A DNA stretch of 64,000 nt from Limnovirga soli (GCF_013106755.1 NZ_WHPF01000004.1:186001-250000), one strand, 5' to 3'. Counted from the first letter of the stretch, positions 27,691 through 36,165 are shown. Made by a program: numbers and translations. Notes: generated by a model not told the origin, from the letters alone.

Positions 27691-27816
27691 ATCCTGCATA
27701 AGGGTAGCCAAATTATCTTTCATTTTCTTTTTGGCAATAGCAATCATTTTAAGCAGACAGCTTTTTTCGTCTTTGTCTAAAGTATCAATCAATTTTACTT
27801 TATCAAGGATAGAAAA
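27688..27816 (-). pseudogene. C-terminal remnant of an XRE-type regulator
   Basis: On the minus strand the frame gives FSILDKVKLIDTLDKDEKSC, LLKMIAIAKKKMKDN and ends ATLMQD. This resembles the C-terminal end of Bacteroidota helix-turn-helix (XRE) regulators, but the DNA-binding part is missing: upstream the frame runs into the duplicated IS66 fragment. The open frame continues to 27873 only by passing through that fragment. Family assignment is weak. Confidence 0.35.
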
Positions 27817-27821
27817 GGTTA

Positions 27822-27879
27822 CTCTTCGGCTTTGTCGGCAATGAGTACGCCAAACTAATGCAGCAAAAAGCATTTTCTT
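27822..27879 (+). repeat. 58-bp direct repeat, right copy (IS66 tnpA 3' end)
   Basis: Second copy of 25927-25984, same orientation. The tnpA frame continues beyond it into an unrelated Lys/Thr-rich end (KMATKKTKPNK) stopping at TAA 27953-27955. Confidence 0.9.
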
Positions 27880-27957
27880 TTACACTCAACAAAGCAGATG
27901 CTGGTAAAAACACTAAAGTTAAAATGGCTACTAAAAAAACAAAACCTAATAAATAAC

Positions 27958-27979
27958 AAAAGCCCCGTGAGGGGCTTTG
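27958..27979 (-). terminator. Terminator of cassette 2
   Basis: AAAGCCCC-GTGA-GGGGCTTT perfect stem, 4 bp beyond the last gene of the minus-strand cassette; T-rich on the minus-strand side. Confidence 0.8.
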
Positions 27980-27982
27980 TGG

Positions 27983-28186
27983 TTATTTACAAAAGAAAGG
28001 AAAGTAATAACAAAAGGACTTATCTGTTGTGAAAAATCCTATCGCTAAGAGTAATAATAAGCCCGCTGCTCCTAATAATCTAATTCTTGTGATATAATCA
28101 CTTTCTTTGTTATTCTTAAACTTAAATGAGAATTTTACTAGAATAACAACTATTAGTAAAATAAATATAGCAATTATCTTCGTCAT
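27983..28186 (-). CDS. Small two-helix membrane protein, putative immunity for orphan tip 2
   Basis: 67 aa: MTKIIAIFILLIVVILVKF, a short charged loop (NNKESDYITRIR), a second helix LLGAAGLLLLLAIGFF, and a short tail. Its ATG overlaps the stop of the orphan tip 2 gene by 4 bp (28183-28186), indicating translational coupling. Small integral-membrane immunity proteins usually accompany toxins that act on the inner membrane. No family is recognised. Immunity is inferred from the overlap and order. Confidence 0.5.
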   Translation of the reverse strand: MTKIIAIFILLIVVILVKFSFKFKNNKESDYITRIRLLGAAGLLLLLAIGFFTTDKSFCYYFPFFCK

Positions 28187-29010
28187 TTTTCCTTCTTACT
28201 TTCTTTTACTGAATAATTAATCAATAAGTTAGTTTTACCTACTTGTGCTTTTAAAATTTTCTTTGCAGATTCATCCAAATTAGTTTTTTTAATAACCATC
28301 TCAAATGGAACAGGAGCTAATTCAAATACAGCATCAACAGCCAATTCGGTTTTAATTTCATTAGTTAATCCTTCTCTCTTAATTCTTGCTGAATACTCTA
28401 AAATACTACCACCCTTAGATATACCTTCTCCAATTCCGGCAATACTTAGTGTTGCACCCTCTGTAAAAGGGGCTGCTAAATAACCAACAGCAGCCACCCC
28501 ATCTCCTATTGCAGAAACCACACTACCTGTTTTCTCTAATCCTTTATTAAGTTTTATTTGTGTTTGTCGATACTCGTTCATTTTCCTTTCTATAGACCCT
28601 GCTTTAGTAACAACCATTTTTCCTGTTTCGCCATTATAGAAAGAAACATCTCCATTTCTATGTATAAAAGTATGGTTCTTCTCACCACCGTCATTTTGAA
28701 CTCCTTCACGCCTTTTCCAAGAACCGTCTTTCTGCTCATCGAAAATTCCATCCAAAGCTCCATCAGGGTCATTTCTTAAAATTGGATTGTTTTGGCAAAA
28801 ATTATACGGTGATAGCCAAACTCTGAGGTGTGCTTTCTTGTCAACACTCCACCACCTGCCTATTTGTGGGTCATAATTACGTGCAGAAAAATCATAGAGT
28901 TCTAAACCACTGTTATCCGCAAATTCATTTGATTGTAATTCCTTACCTCCAAATTTATATTTGTTGGCAAGTGTTCCTGCAGCTTTAGAACTTATCCCTG
29001 CCATTGTCAA
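28183..29010 (-). CDS. Orphan Rhs tip 2
   Basis: 275 aa from TTG 29010; the homology begins upstream at the junction (NYYPFG, 29012-29028). Residues 1-85 are the Rhs core end ([43 protein letters not shown]). The tip has a hydrophilic start (GIFDEQKDGSWKRREGVQND) and a hydrophobic Gly/Ala-rich stretch near residues 165-200 (SVVSAIGDGVAAVGYLAAPF) that could insert into a membrane, then a basic helical end. The toxin type is not recognised. It lies on the strand opposite to the intact Rhs gene and has no signal peptide or shell. The overlapping 67-aa membrane gene is its likely immunity partner. Confidence 0.65.
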   Translation of the reverse strand: MTMAGISSKAAGTLANKYKFGGKELQSNEFADNSGLELYDFSARNYDPQIGRWWSVDKKAHLRVWLSPYNFCQNNPILRNDPDGALDGIFDEQKDGSWKRREGVQNDGGEKNHTFIHRNGDVSFYNGETGKMVVTKAGSIERKMNEYRQTQIKLNKGLEKTGSVVSAIGDGVAAVGYLAAPFTEGATLSIAGIGEGISKGGSILEYSARIKREGLTNEIKTELAVDAVFELAPVPFEMVIKKTNLDESAKKILKAQVGKTNLLINYSVKESKKEK

Positions 29011-29011
29011 C

Positions 29012-29027
29012 CCGAACGGATAATAAT
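29012..29027 (-). repeat. Rhs tip junction, site 2
   Basis: Reverse complement of ATTATTATCCGTTCGG. Upstream DNA (above 29031) has no Rhs homology. Confidence 0.9.
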
Positions 29028-29030
29028 TTA

Positions 29031-29375
29031 TTACTAATATTATTGGCCGAATTTAATCAAAGAACTAATTTGTATTCTTCATGTGATCGCTCACATAAAT
29101 ATACAAATAACGCTCTGGGTATTTTAAGGACTTATTATATGTATTTTCTTTTTGATTTAGATTTTTTAAAAAAAAGAATATTTCAGTCACCAGTAAGAGT
29201 ATTACATAGCATCGCCCGTTTTTGTCACTCACATGAACGATTGGATTATGAATGAGCCCTTTTCGTAGCGAACCGACGAGTTCCTGCCACCCACAAAGAA
29301 ACTATGGGAACAAACACTACGGATAAAGAAGCCGTTGATTTGGTCGCACTCACGGCGGCAAAAGAGAACAATATC
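29031..29375. other. Spacer between cassettes 2 and 3
   Basis: No convincing gene. A plus-strand stretch at about 29305-29404 reads TTDKEAVDLVALTAAKENN and then a stop, composition like real protein, so it may be the end of a lost gene. It overlaps the 3' end of the next minus-strand gene. Confidence 0.35.
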
Positions 29376-30095
29376 TTAATTACCTGTTACAATATTATAA
29401 AGTAAATGAGGTTCAATTGAAGCATTAGCGTTAATAGGCGTCATTAACAATAAATAAACGCTTCTATTACGTTTTAAAAATAAACAGTCTATTGGCACTA
29501 TACTGGTTTCCCCCAATGGTCTTTCTTGTCCTATTACAAGGATATCTACGGGGTCTTCCTTTGAATATCGTATCGAAAAATTATCAGCTAATAAATGATA
29601 GTTTATAATCGTATCATTTATTTCGACTTTTTGTAGCGAATCCCCAGCTAAGGTTAAATAAAGAGCAGAAGCAGGTTTTATAGCTCCTGCTTTATACCGA
29701 AATCTATAGATTATATCCCTACCTATTGTTCCATAACTATATCCTGTTGATAAATCAACGCTTTTCATTTCTACATGTAAAATATTTTCTAATGAAACAT
29801 CATTCTGTAATATCATTTTATACATTATCAAATGATATTTATTATCAAAATCTAAAATTGCTATCGGAGCTCTTACTTTACTTTGATAAACTTCAATTAC
29901 TTTTAATTTCCCTTGATATTTTTTTGAAATTAAATTGGAATCTTCCAAAGTGAGTGAATAGGTGGATGGAAGATCTTCGGTAAGAGCTTTTTCATTTTGC
30001 AAAAAGCCATTATATATTTTTACAACGGAAAAGATAAAAATACCTAAGATAGATAGCGCTATGATTCGTGTTCTATTTTTTACTTTTTTTTGCAT
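29376..30095 (-). CDS. Membrane-anchored protein, putative immunity for orphan tip 3
   Basis: 239 aa. One N-terminal transmembrane helix (IIALSILGIFIFSVVKIY, residues about 11-28), then a beta-rich extracytoplasmic domain (LKVIEVYQSKVRAPIAILDF, RDIIYRFRYKAGAIKP, CLFLKRNRSVYLLLMTP). No catalytic motif is seen and no family is recognised. It starts 75 bp after the orphan tip 3 stop on the same strand, the position of an immunity gene. At about 240 residues it is longer than most such partners. Confidence 0.45.
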   Translation of the reverse strand: MQKKVKNRTRIIALSILGIFIFSVVKIYNGFLQNEKALTEDLPSTYSLTLEDSNLISKKYQGKLKVIEVYQSKVRAPIAILDFDNKYHLIMYKMILQNDVSLENILHVEMKSVDLSTGYSYGTIGRDIIYRFRYKAGAIKPASALYLTLAGDSLQKVEINDTIINYHLLADNFSIRYSKEDPVDILVIGQERPLGETSIVPIDCLFLKRNRSVYLLLMTPINANASIEPHLLYNIVTGN

Positions 30096-30170
30096 CTATA
30101 TTAATTGAAATATTCGTTTAATTATCAAATGTTTTGAACAACTAATAATTTTTACATAGCCTATTCTCTG

Positions 30171-31058
30171 CTATTTTGGTGCTAATTTTGAAAGCAAAGG
30201 AACTATAGATCCTTCTGTATTAGTAAGAATTGCCACAGCCACAACAAGTGCACCTAAACCGGGGCGTATGCTCAAATCTCCACCACCACTATTGCCATTT
30301 TTATCAATATGACTACCACCACCGGAGATTTGGCCTAAACCAACCCCCAGCCCAACTCCTATATGCCCTTCGTATCCAAAAGCGCCAAGACCAAATGAAA
30401 TTGAACAATCGGTATTAACACCCACTGTTACAACACCACCAACCGAAATAGAACCACCATCAATATTACCATTACTCAATGAAATGTCATTAATTATAGA
30501 ACCATCTGTTCCATTCGTCACTCCTTTAAATGATGATACTGTAACCTTATCTCCAAGACCAGAATTAAATACATCTGCTTCTTTAACGATCTTATTTGTA
30601 ATTGTATAGCCATTTAAAGTAGTAGCTTTTGTACTTGTATTAGATGTTCCAATTGATTTTGATTCTATCTCATTAGTAGCTGTATTTGTTTGACCCTGAT
30701 TTGCCTGGTTATTGGTCGATGTAGCAAAATTATAAGGCATAATGTGGGCTAATGGATTAATTGGTTTTGGCGGTGGTGGAAGAGAATCTCCTAACTTGTC
30801 ATTATACAAAATTGGATTATTGCCCATTGAAGCATACAAGCTTTGCGAGTAATCAGGCTTTGAGTCTATCTGACACCATCTGCCTAATTGTGGGTCAAGG
30901 CTTCTAAAGTATGTTGTGTATAATTCTAATCCGCTTCCATCGCTAAATTCTTTATACTGCAACTCTGAACCGTCATTAAATTTTATTTTATTTTCTACAC
31001 TGCCTGCAGCTTTTGAAGATATTCCACTCATTGTCAATCCGAACGGATAATAATGCAA
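30171..31058 (-). CDS. Orphan Rhs tip 3, Gly-rich
   Basis: 295 aa from TTG 31058 (MHYYPFG). Residues 1-85 are a divergent Rhs core end: [35 protein letters not shown], then [13 protein letters not shown] in place of the usual DPDGRE. A Pro-rich linker ([15 protein letters not shown]), a Thr/Asn/Gln-rich stretch and a Gly-rich beta region ([20 protein letters not shown]) follow. The protein ends with a hydrophobic segment ([10 protein letters not shown]). The composition suggests a membrane-active or structural tip. The recombinase gene ends 92 bp upstream on the same strand. Confidence 0.6.
   Translation of the reverse strand: MHYYPFGLTMSGISSKAAGSVENKIKFNDGSELQYKEFSDGSGLELYTTYFRSLDPQLGRWCQIDSKPDYSQSLYASMGNNPILYNDKLGDSLPPPPKPINPLAHIMPYNFATSTNNQANQGQTNTATNEIESKSIGTSNTSTKATTLNGYTITNKIVKEADVFNSGLGDKVTVSSFKGVTNGTDGSIINDISLSNGNIDGGSISVGGVVTVGVNTDCSISFGLGAFGYEGHIGVGLGVGLGQISGGGSHIDKNGNSGGGDLSIRPGLGALVVAVAILTNTEGSIVPLLSKLAPK
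31039..31054 (-). repeat. Rhs tip junction, site 3
   Basis: Reverse complement of ATTATTATCCGTTCGG at the start of orphan tip 3, about 97 bp from the recombinase stop codon. Confidence 0.9.
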
Positions 31059-31150
31059 ATGGATTCAATGCCTTTACTGTAAAACGTTTCAAAGAACAGA
31101 TTACCCTTGTAATATTGGCAAATTATGGAAAATTGAGCATGTTTTATACA

Positions 31151-32218
31151 CTATTTTTTAAGCTGTATTTCAGTAAGTAATTTTTGCTGCGCCCTTCTTA
31201 CCTCTACATTCAGATAATCTTGTACGAGGCATACATAACGGTAAAATTCTTTGCTGCCACCAGCATGACCAGATATCCTGCGAACCATCATTTCAGGTAC
31301 TCCCAGCATTAATAAGGTTGTAATTGCGGTTCTGCGCATGGTATGTGCGCTCATGTGGTCACAAAAGCGGAAGGACTGCCCATTCTTCCTTTTAATTTCT
31401 ATAGGCTTACCTTCCCGAAACCTTATTTTTGGCAAAGGATGTATCCAGCCTGCAAGTTGAATTATTTGTTTTATCTGTAGGTCGAAATTGGTAGCTGATA
31501 AGCAGGGTAAAAGATTGCTGCCATATTTGGATTTATAGGTTTTAAGAATTGATAAGGCATAATCGGGTAGAGGTATCTGTACTTCTGTGGTTGTTTTTTG
31601 AGTAATTATCGAGAGCAGTGCACCCTCTTGACTATGATGGATATTTTTTAGTTTGAGCCTCATTAAATCTGAATATCGAAGGCCAACTGTACATCCAAAT
31701 ACAAAAATATCTTTTGTGCGCTTTAGATGCCTGGATAATGATTTATCAAATTGCTGATCAAGCACAAGGAAGCGAAGTTGTTGTGGCGTAAGTACAATTG
31801 GTGCTATATTGCTTATAGGTATGCGAAAACGTTTATGAAAATTGCCTACAGGAAGTGACTTTTCTTTTGCGAGGTAATTGAAAAAGGTTTTGATTATTTT
31901 AAATACCGCGCCAGCATAAGCATCGTAATATTTTTTATCGCGATAGAGAAAATCTCTGAACTGTCTGTAAAAGGCATCCCAATATCTATTTTCTTTTTGC
32001 TGATCCCGCAAGCTGGCCCTATTGATAAAGGTAATTAAGAGTGGTTTGCCTGTGGATAGTTCAAATTCAGTAATCAGGCGACTTGCCATAGTATACTGTT
32101 CCACCGTTTCTTTTGTAATTCTTTTACCGCTTGGTTGAGTTCTGCGCCCAGTTTTGGAAGCGCTGATAAATTTTTTAAACTGTGGCAAAAGCAGTACCTG
32201 CTTAGCATTTTTCTTCAT
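31151..32218 (-). CDS. Tyrosine recombinase / integrase
   Basis: 355 aa. An N-terminal SAM-like core-binding domain (about 30-125) is followed by the catalytic domain. The catalytic residues are visible: Arg181 (VGLRYSDLMRLK), Lys208 (ITQKTT), His292 and Arg295 (AHTMRRTAIT), His318 (SGHAGG) and the nucleophile, most likely Tyr328 (EFYRYV). The protein looks intact. It carries out site-specific strand exchange through a 3'-phosphotyrosyl intermediate. Bacteroidota recombinases of this length occur in mobile elements and invertible-DNA loci. No excisionase or other phage or ICE gene is nearby. Its gene lies 92 bp upstream of orphan tip 3 in the same orientation, at the edge of the tip array. 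Whether it acts on tips is an inference. Confidence 0.9.
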   Translation of the reverse strand: MKKNAKQVLLLPQFKKFISASKTGRRTQPSGKRITKETVEQYTMASRLITEFELSTGKPLLITFINRASLRDQQKENRYWDAFYRQFRDFLYRDKKYYDAYAGAVFKIIKTFFNYLAKEKSLPVGNFHKRFRIPISNIAPIVLTPQQLRFLVLDQQFDKSLSRHLKRTKDIFVFGCTVGLRYSDLMRLKLKNIHHSQEGALLSIITQKTTTEVQIPLPDYALSILKTYKSKYGSNLLPCLSATNFDLQIKQIIQLAGWIHPLPKIRFREGKPIEIKRKNGQSFRFCDHMSAHTMRRTAITTLLMLGVPEMMVRRISGHAGGSKEFYRYVCLVQDYLNVEVRRAQQKLLTEIQLKK

Positions 32219-32673
32219 GTTTTAAGTATGAAGATAGGAGGCTATTACTACCTGTATTTTGCAAGTTAATCTGAGATTTAAATAATATTTAGTTTAGTGA
32301 ATAAATATGATTGTACCGCATGAATAAAATTAGAATTCTATTCCTTTTAATTATTGGTGCAAAAGTAGAATGTGTGACACAATATAGGTGTTGCTTTATA
32401 ATACAAAAGTTGATAATTTATTAGTTAATCTAGTCTGAAAATAACAATTCATTTTAAGAAAACCCATTTGCGCTTTACACTATTAGTAAAATTTAGTACT
32501 TAAAACTTTAGTGTTTTAAAAAGATTATTGTTATTTGTTAGGAGAAATATTTCAATGGAATTGCTTCAGTATTTCTAGGAATCGCTGTAAATATTGCTAT
32601 TATTACACCTTAGCGTTTGCCAATCACTCACTTTAATGTTAAAAATTATTTGACCATGTTGTTATTGCATTTT
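32219..32673. other. No recognisable gene
   Basis: AT-rich intergenic DNA between the recombinase and the ATPase gene. It contains the presumed recombinase promoter, but no clear motif, repeat or RNA gene was seen. Confidence 0.5.
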
Positions 32674-33858
32674 TTAAAATAAGCTGACTGGGTTTAGTTT
32701 AAGGAAATCCTGCCATGGCAGCCCTGCATTTCCAATAAGTAAAACTTTATCAGGATTAAATTTTTGTTTAAAAGCAGTTATTCCTGAGGTGTAACCCGCG
32801 GCACCACTTTTTACCTCAAGGCCAATAACTTTTCCCTTTCTTTCAATAACAAAATCTACTTCCTCATTCCGCTCTCTCCAGTAATGTAAGTTGAATTTTT
32901 CGGTAAGAGAATGATTGATGAGGTGTGCACCAATGGCTGATTCAACCAAGCGGCCCCATTCATCAGGTTTGGCAAGTGTATTTTTAAACAGATCATTTCT
33001 CTGAGCGCTTATTAAAGCGGTATTATGCACCTGAAATTTAGGACTGGTTGATCGTTGACGGATCACATCCGGTGCAAATTTCTCAATGCCTGCCAGTAAA
33101 CCGGCCGTATTCAGTAATGCTAAATAATGAGACAGGGTAGTAGTATTTCCGGCATCTAGTAGTTGGCCGAGTAGTTTTGTATAGGAAAGGATCTGCCCTG
33201 AATAAAGACAGCCTAATTCAAAAAGGCGCTTCATCAATGCAGGCTTATCTACACGGGTTAGCATAAGAATATCTTTTGAAATACTTGTCTCGATCAGCGA
33301 TTCTGTTATGTAGGTTTTCCACCTATCTTCATCCTCTATTAAACTTGCAGATCCGGGGTAGCCACCAAACCATACATATTGATTTACATCCCATCCAAAA
33401 GCCTGTTGCATTTCCTCATAAGACCAATGACTCATATAAGTGCTTTCAAACCTGCCGGCCAGTGATTCGGTAAGTCCTTGCTGCAATAATAATCTGGATG
33501 ACCCCAGCAGGATTACTTTTAGGTTTAAATTGTTTCGGGTGTCAGTATCCCACAACAGCTTAACAGTTTCACTCCAGTTATTAATTTTTTGTATTTCATC
33601 AATTACCAATAAAAATTCTTTCGTTTCAAGTTGTGCCAGTTTTGTACGGGCAGCTTCCCATTGTTGTTCCAGCCAGGTTGCATTGCTGGCAGCTACAGCG
33701 TCCGCAGAAACAAAAAGATAGTCGATTTTTACTTGGGTAACCAGCTGGGTCACTAAGGTAGTTTTACCCACCTGACGAGGTCCCATAATTACCTGCGCGA
33801 ACCTTCTTGGCTCTTTCATCCTCTTTATAAGTGTCTGTAAATGAGGTCGTTCAAACAT
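32674..33858 (-). CDS. AAA+ ATPase with DUF4143 domain
   Basis: 394 aa. Walker A GPRQVGKTT (26-34) and Walker B LLVIDEI (Asp87, Glu88) belong to the AAA_14 fold, followed by an LGSSRLLL sensor segment. The C-terminal half carries the DUF4143 module with NEEVDFVIERKGKVIGLEVKSG, a PD-(D/E)xK-like pattern. Members of this family are widespread in Bacteria and Archaea and often lie in accessory DNA; their cellular role is not settled. The gene is alone on the minus strand at the edge of the accessory region. It appears intact. Confidence 0.85.
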   Translation of the reverse strand: MFERPHLQTLIKRMKEPRRFAQVIMGPRQVGKTTLVTQLVTQVKIDYLFVSADAVAASNATWLEQQWEAARTKLAQLETKEFLLVIDEIQKINNWSETVKLLWDTDTRNNLNLKVILLGSSRLLLQQGLTESLAGRFESTYMSHWSYEEMQQAFGWDVNQYVWFGGYPGSASLIEDEDRWKTYITESLIETSISKDILMLTRVDKPALMKRLFELGCLYSGQILSYTKLLGQLLDAGNTTTLSHYLALLNTAGLLAGIEKFAPDVIRQRSTSPKFQVHNTALISAQRNDLFKNTLAKPDEWGRLVESAIGAHLINHSLTEKFNLHYWRERNEEVDFVIERKGKVIGLEVKSGAAGYTSGITAFKQKFNPDKVLLIGNAGLPWQDFLKLNPVSLF

Positions 33859-34290
33859 AAAATACTATTTACTCAATATAATGAGTAAAATTACTAAAAA
33901 TTATGAGTAAACCAAAGAGTTACGAAGAATTCTTCGAATAAGTGATATTTTACCGTCGAAAAAAATTTTCCATCATGCTTTAAAGAAAAGAGCATTGTTA
34001 CAAACAATCTTTACCTAAGTAAAATTTGGAGGTGAAACAAATTTGGCCGAAATATAACAGGTTAGTAATACAGGAAGAAAGGTTTATTTAACACTAATTA
34101 CAAATCTTAGCTAAATTACCTAGCTGCGGTATAGATGGTTATTGATCTTAGCATCGCACTATACCGCTGCTTCAAGTATTTTAACTGGTATAACAGTTCT
34201 TAACGCATAAATTCTTTTAAATTTCATTAATAAATGGTTTGAAAACTGTACTATGGGGGTCACAGTGTAAACCTCAAAAAACAACGAATT

Positions 34291-34320
34291 CCCTGTAATA
34301 CAATGTGTTACAGGGATTTT
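34291..34320 (+). terminator. Terminator-like hairpin
   Basis: CCCTGTAA-TACAATGTG-TTACAGGG followed by ATTTTTATTTT. No plus-strand gene precedes it, so its client is unclear; it may be a relic. Confidence 0.45.
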
Positions 34321-34432
34321 TATTTTCAATATGTCTCAATAAAGCGTGGTTTTTGTTAAGTTTTGGAACGCCATCCTGACACCAAAATGTTTTTTTTTGA
34401 CACCAGGCAATGAATATGCTGTTCAGCACCTG

Positions 34433-34451
34433 TTGCGTCGCACACTTTTAC
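34433..34451 (-). repeat. Intergenic repeat family, copy C
   Basis: TTGCGTCGCACACTTTTAC, 50 bp beyond the stop of the minus-strand amylase gene. First copy after the 25-kb gap. Confidence 0.75.
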
Positions 34452-34500
34452 TGCAGATATTCATCTGGTCATTTCCTTAGGGCAAATGTTTGGGAAACTG

Positions 34501-36045
34501 CTATTTTATTTCGCATACCAACACTTCGTATGGGGATAAAACAACTTCATTATGTTGTACAGTATTCCAGCCAAGTAGGGTTGTATAATGGTTATACTCC
34601 TGCTGCAATTTTGCTGTTTGCAATTCATTTGAAAGATTTACCAACACTACAACTTTCCTGCTTTCAAAATTGCGATAGAAGCTAAATACATTTCTGTTAT
34701 TATTTGCTGCATTGGCATAAACGCCATTTGCTATAGCCGGGTTACTTTGTTTGAGATGAATGAGTTTTTTATAAAAGTTGAATAGAGAAGTTGAATCTTT
34801 TATTTCTTCCTCCAGCGATATGCCGTCGTTGGACTTAAAATTGGTATTATCCCACCAATCACCGGTATTTTTATACCAAAGAGCTGAACCTTTTCCCGCT
34901 CCAGATGCATACCAGTCAAATGCTTCCCTTACAGGGATACTATTTCCATCGCTACTCCCAGAAATTACATTTTTGCCCTGCATGCCAATTTCCTGACCAT
35001 AATAAATGGATGGTATTCCTCCCATTAACAACATTAAAGCAGCGGCCACTTTTTGTTTTTGAGGATTTTTTTCCAAAGATGCAAACCTGTCTATATCATG
35101 GTTTTCTAAAAAAATAATTTGATCTTTCCCTTTTGGGCAAAGCACTAAGGTTGTATCGGCTTTATTGATTAATTGTTGTTTATCAAAAGACAGAATTGCC
35201 TGTTGCAGGTTAAACCCAAACATTCTGTCAACGCCAGCCTTTTCAAAATAGCCAAAACCATAATCTTTCCATTCAGCTTGCTCGCCCACTATTTTTATAT
35301 TAGGGTTTATTTGTTTAAGTGAACTAATTAAAGGGCTCCAAAATTCAGTAAAGAGGTTGGTAAGAGCTGGTTTGTTATCTAAATTATCCATGGCATGGTC
35401 TAGCCTAAAGCCATCTGTTCCATCATCAAATTTTCCATCCTTATTAGGGTCCATAAAATAGGTAAACAATTCGCGGTTATAATCCAGCACCTTTTCGCTT
35501 TTTAAATTAACCGTAGTTGCCTTTATAACGGTACCATCATAACCGTGCAGTTCATGTAAATCAAATACCATGGTGGACGGCTTTAAATGTGCTGCATCAT
35601 CAAACAAAATATAATCGCTGTAAGGCGATGAAAGATTTCCTACGGCATCTTTCCACCACAGATGTTTTTCTGTTACATATTGTGTTTCCATGTCAAGATA
35701 GATCTTCATGCCATGTTTATGAATATCTTTTACCAGTGCGATATAATCTTTCATGGTGCCAAATTCAGCATCTATTTTTTCGAAACTATTTGCGAAATAG
35801 TTGTGATAGCAATCTGCATCATAAAGCGGTAAAAGTAATATGGAAGTTATCCCTAAATCCTGCAGGTAATCAAGCCTTTTACGCAGTCCGTTTAGGTCTC
35901 CTTGCATATCGCCATTGCTATCGTAAAAACTGCGCTGACAAACATGGTAAATTACTTCACCTTTATCATTTGCATTTATTTTTTGTGCCCAAAGAGCTGA
36001 GGTGTTTATTACTAAAAAGAGGGAAAGCAGAATAGATTGTTTCAT
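34501..36045 (-). CDS. Secreted GH13 alpha-amylase-type glycosidase
   Basis: 514 aa. Signal peptide ends TSALWAQ. The (beta/alpha)8 barrel of GH13 is recognised by its conserved regions: DGFRLDHAMD with nucleophile Asp216, KIVGEQAEW with acid/base Glu255, and FLENHDIDR with transition-state Asp317. A C-terminal beta domain follows (NVFSFYRNFESRKVVVLVNL). It should cleave alpha-1,4-linked glucans in the periplasm or outside. The exact specificity (amylase, neopullulanase or similar) cannot be read from the motifs. It is a single gene rather than part of a sus-like PUL, with no SusC/SusD nearby. Confidence 0.9.
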   Translation of the reverse strand: MKQSILLSLFLVINTSALWAQKINANDKGEVIYHVCQRSFYDSNGDMQGDLNGLRKRLDYLQDLGITSILLLPLYDADCYHNYFANSFEKIDAEFGTMKDYIALVKDIHKHGMKIYLDMETQYVTEKHLWWKDAVGNLSSPYSDYILFDDAAHLKPSTMVFDLHELHGYDGTVIKATTVNLKSEKVLDYNRELFTYFMDPNKDGKFDDGTDGFRLDHAMDNLDNKPALTNLFTEFWSPLISSLKQINPNIKIVGEQAEWKDYGFGYFEKAGVDRMFGFNLQQAILSFDKQQLINKADTTLVLCPKGKDQIIFLENHDIDRFASLEKNPQKQKVAAALMLLMGGIPSIYYGQEIGMQGKNVISGSSDGNSIPVREAFDWYASGAGKGSALWYKNTGDWWDNTNFKSNDGISLEEEIKDSTSLFNFYKKLIHLKQSNPAIANGVYANAANNNRNVFSFYRNFESRKVVVLVNLSNELQTAKLQQEYNHYTTLLGWNTVQHNEVVLSPYEVLVCEIK

Positions 36046-36105
36046 ATTTTATTTTTTCAATTTTAATTTAATTCGGGCTGTTTTATGCAGCGCAGCAATA
36101 CAGGT

Positions 36106-36158
36106 GTACAAGTGTGCGACGCAACGGCAGCTACATTATAATTATTTGCCGGGTACAT
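36106..36158 (+). repeat. Intergenic repeat family, copy D
   Basis: Core GTACAAGTGTGCGACGCAA (36106-36124) and GCCGGGTA box (36148-36155), just beyond the PhyH stop. Confidence 0.85.
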
Positions 36159-36165
36159 TAAACAT

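Larger units (their letters stand above)
33859..34500. other. Intergenic, no gene
   Basis: 642 bp between the ATPase start and the amylase stop. It contains a hairpin at 34291-34315 and repeat copy C; otherwise nothing recognisable. Confidence 0.55.

Noticed and set aside
31151-33858. Integrated prophage or ICE
   Set aside because: Only a recombinase and an ATPase are present; no structural, replication or conjugation genes, and no att duplication was seen.
34501-36045. Polysaccharide utilisation locus
   Set aside because: The GH13 gene has no SusC/SusD neighbours or other glycoside hydrolases.
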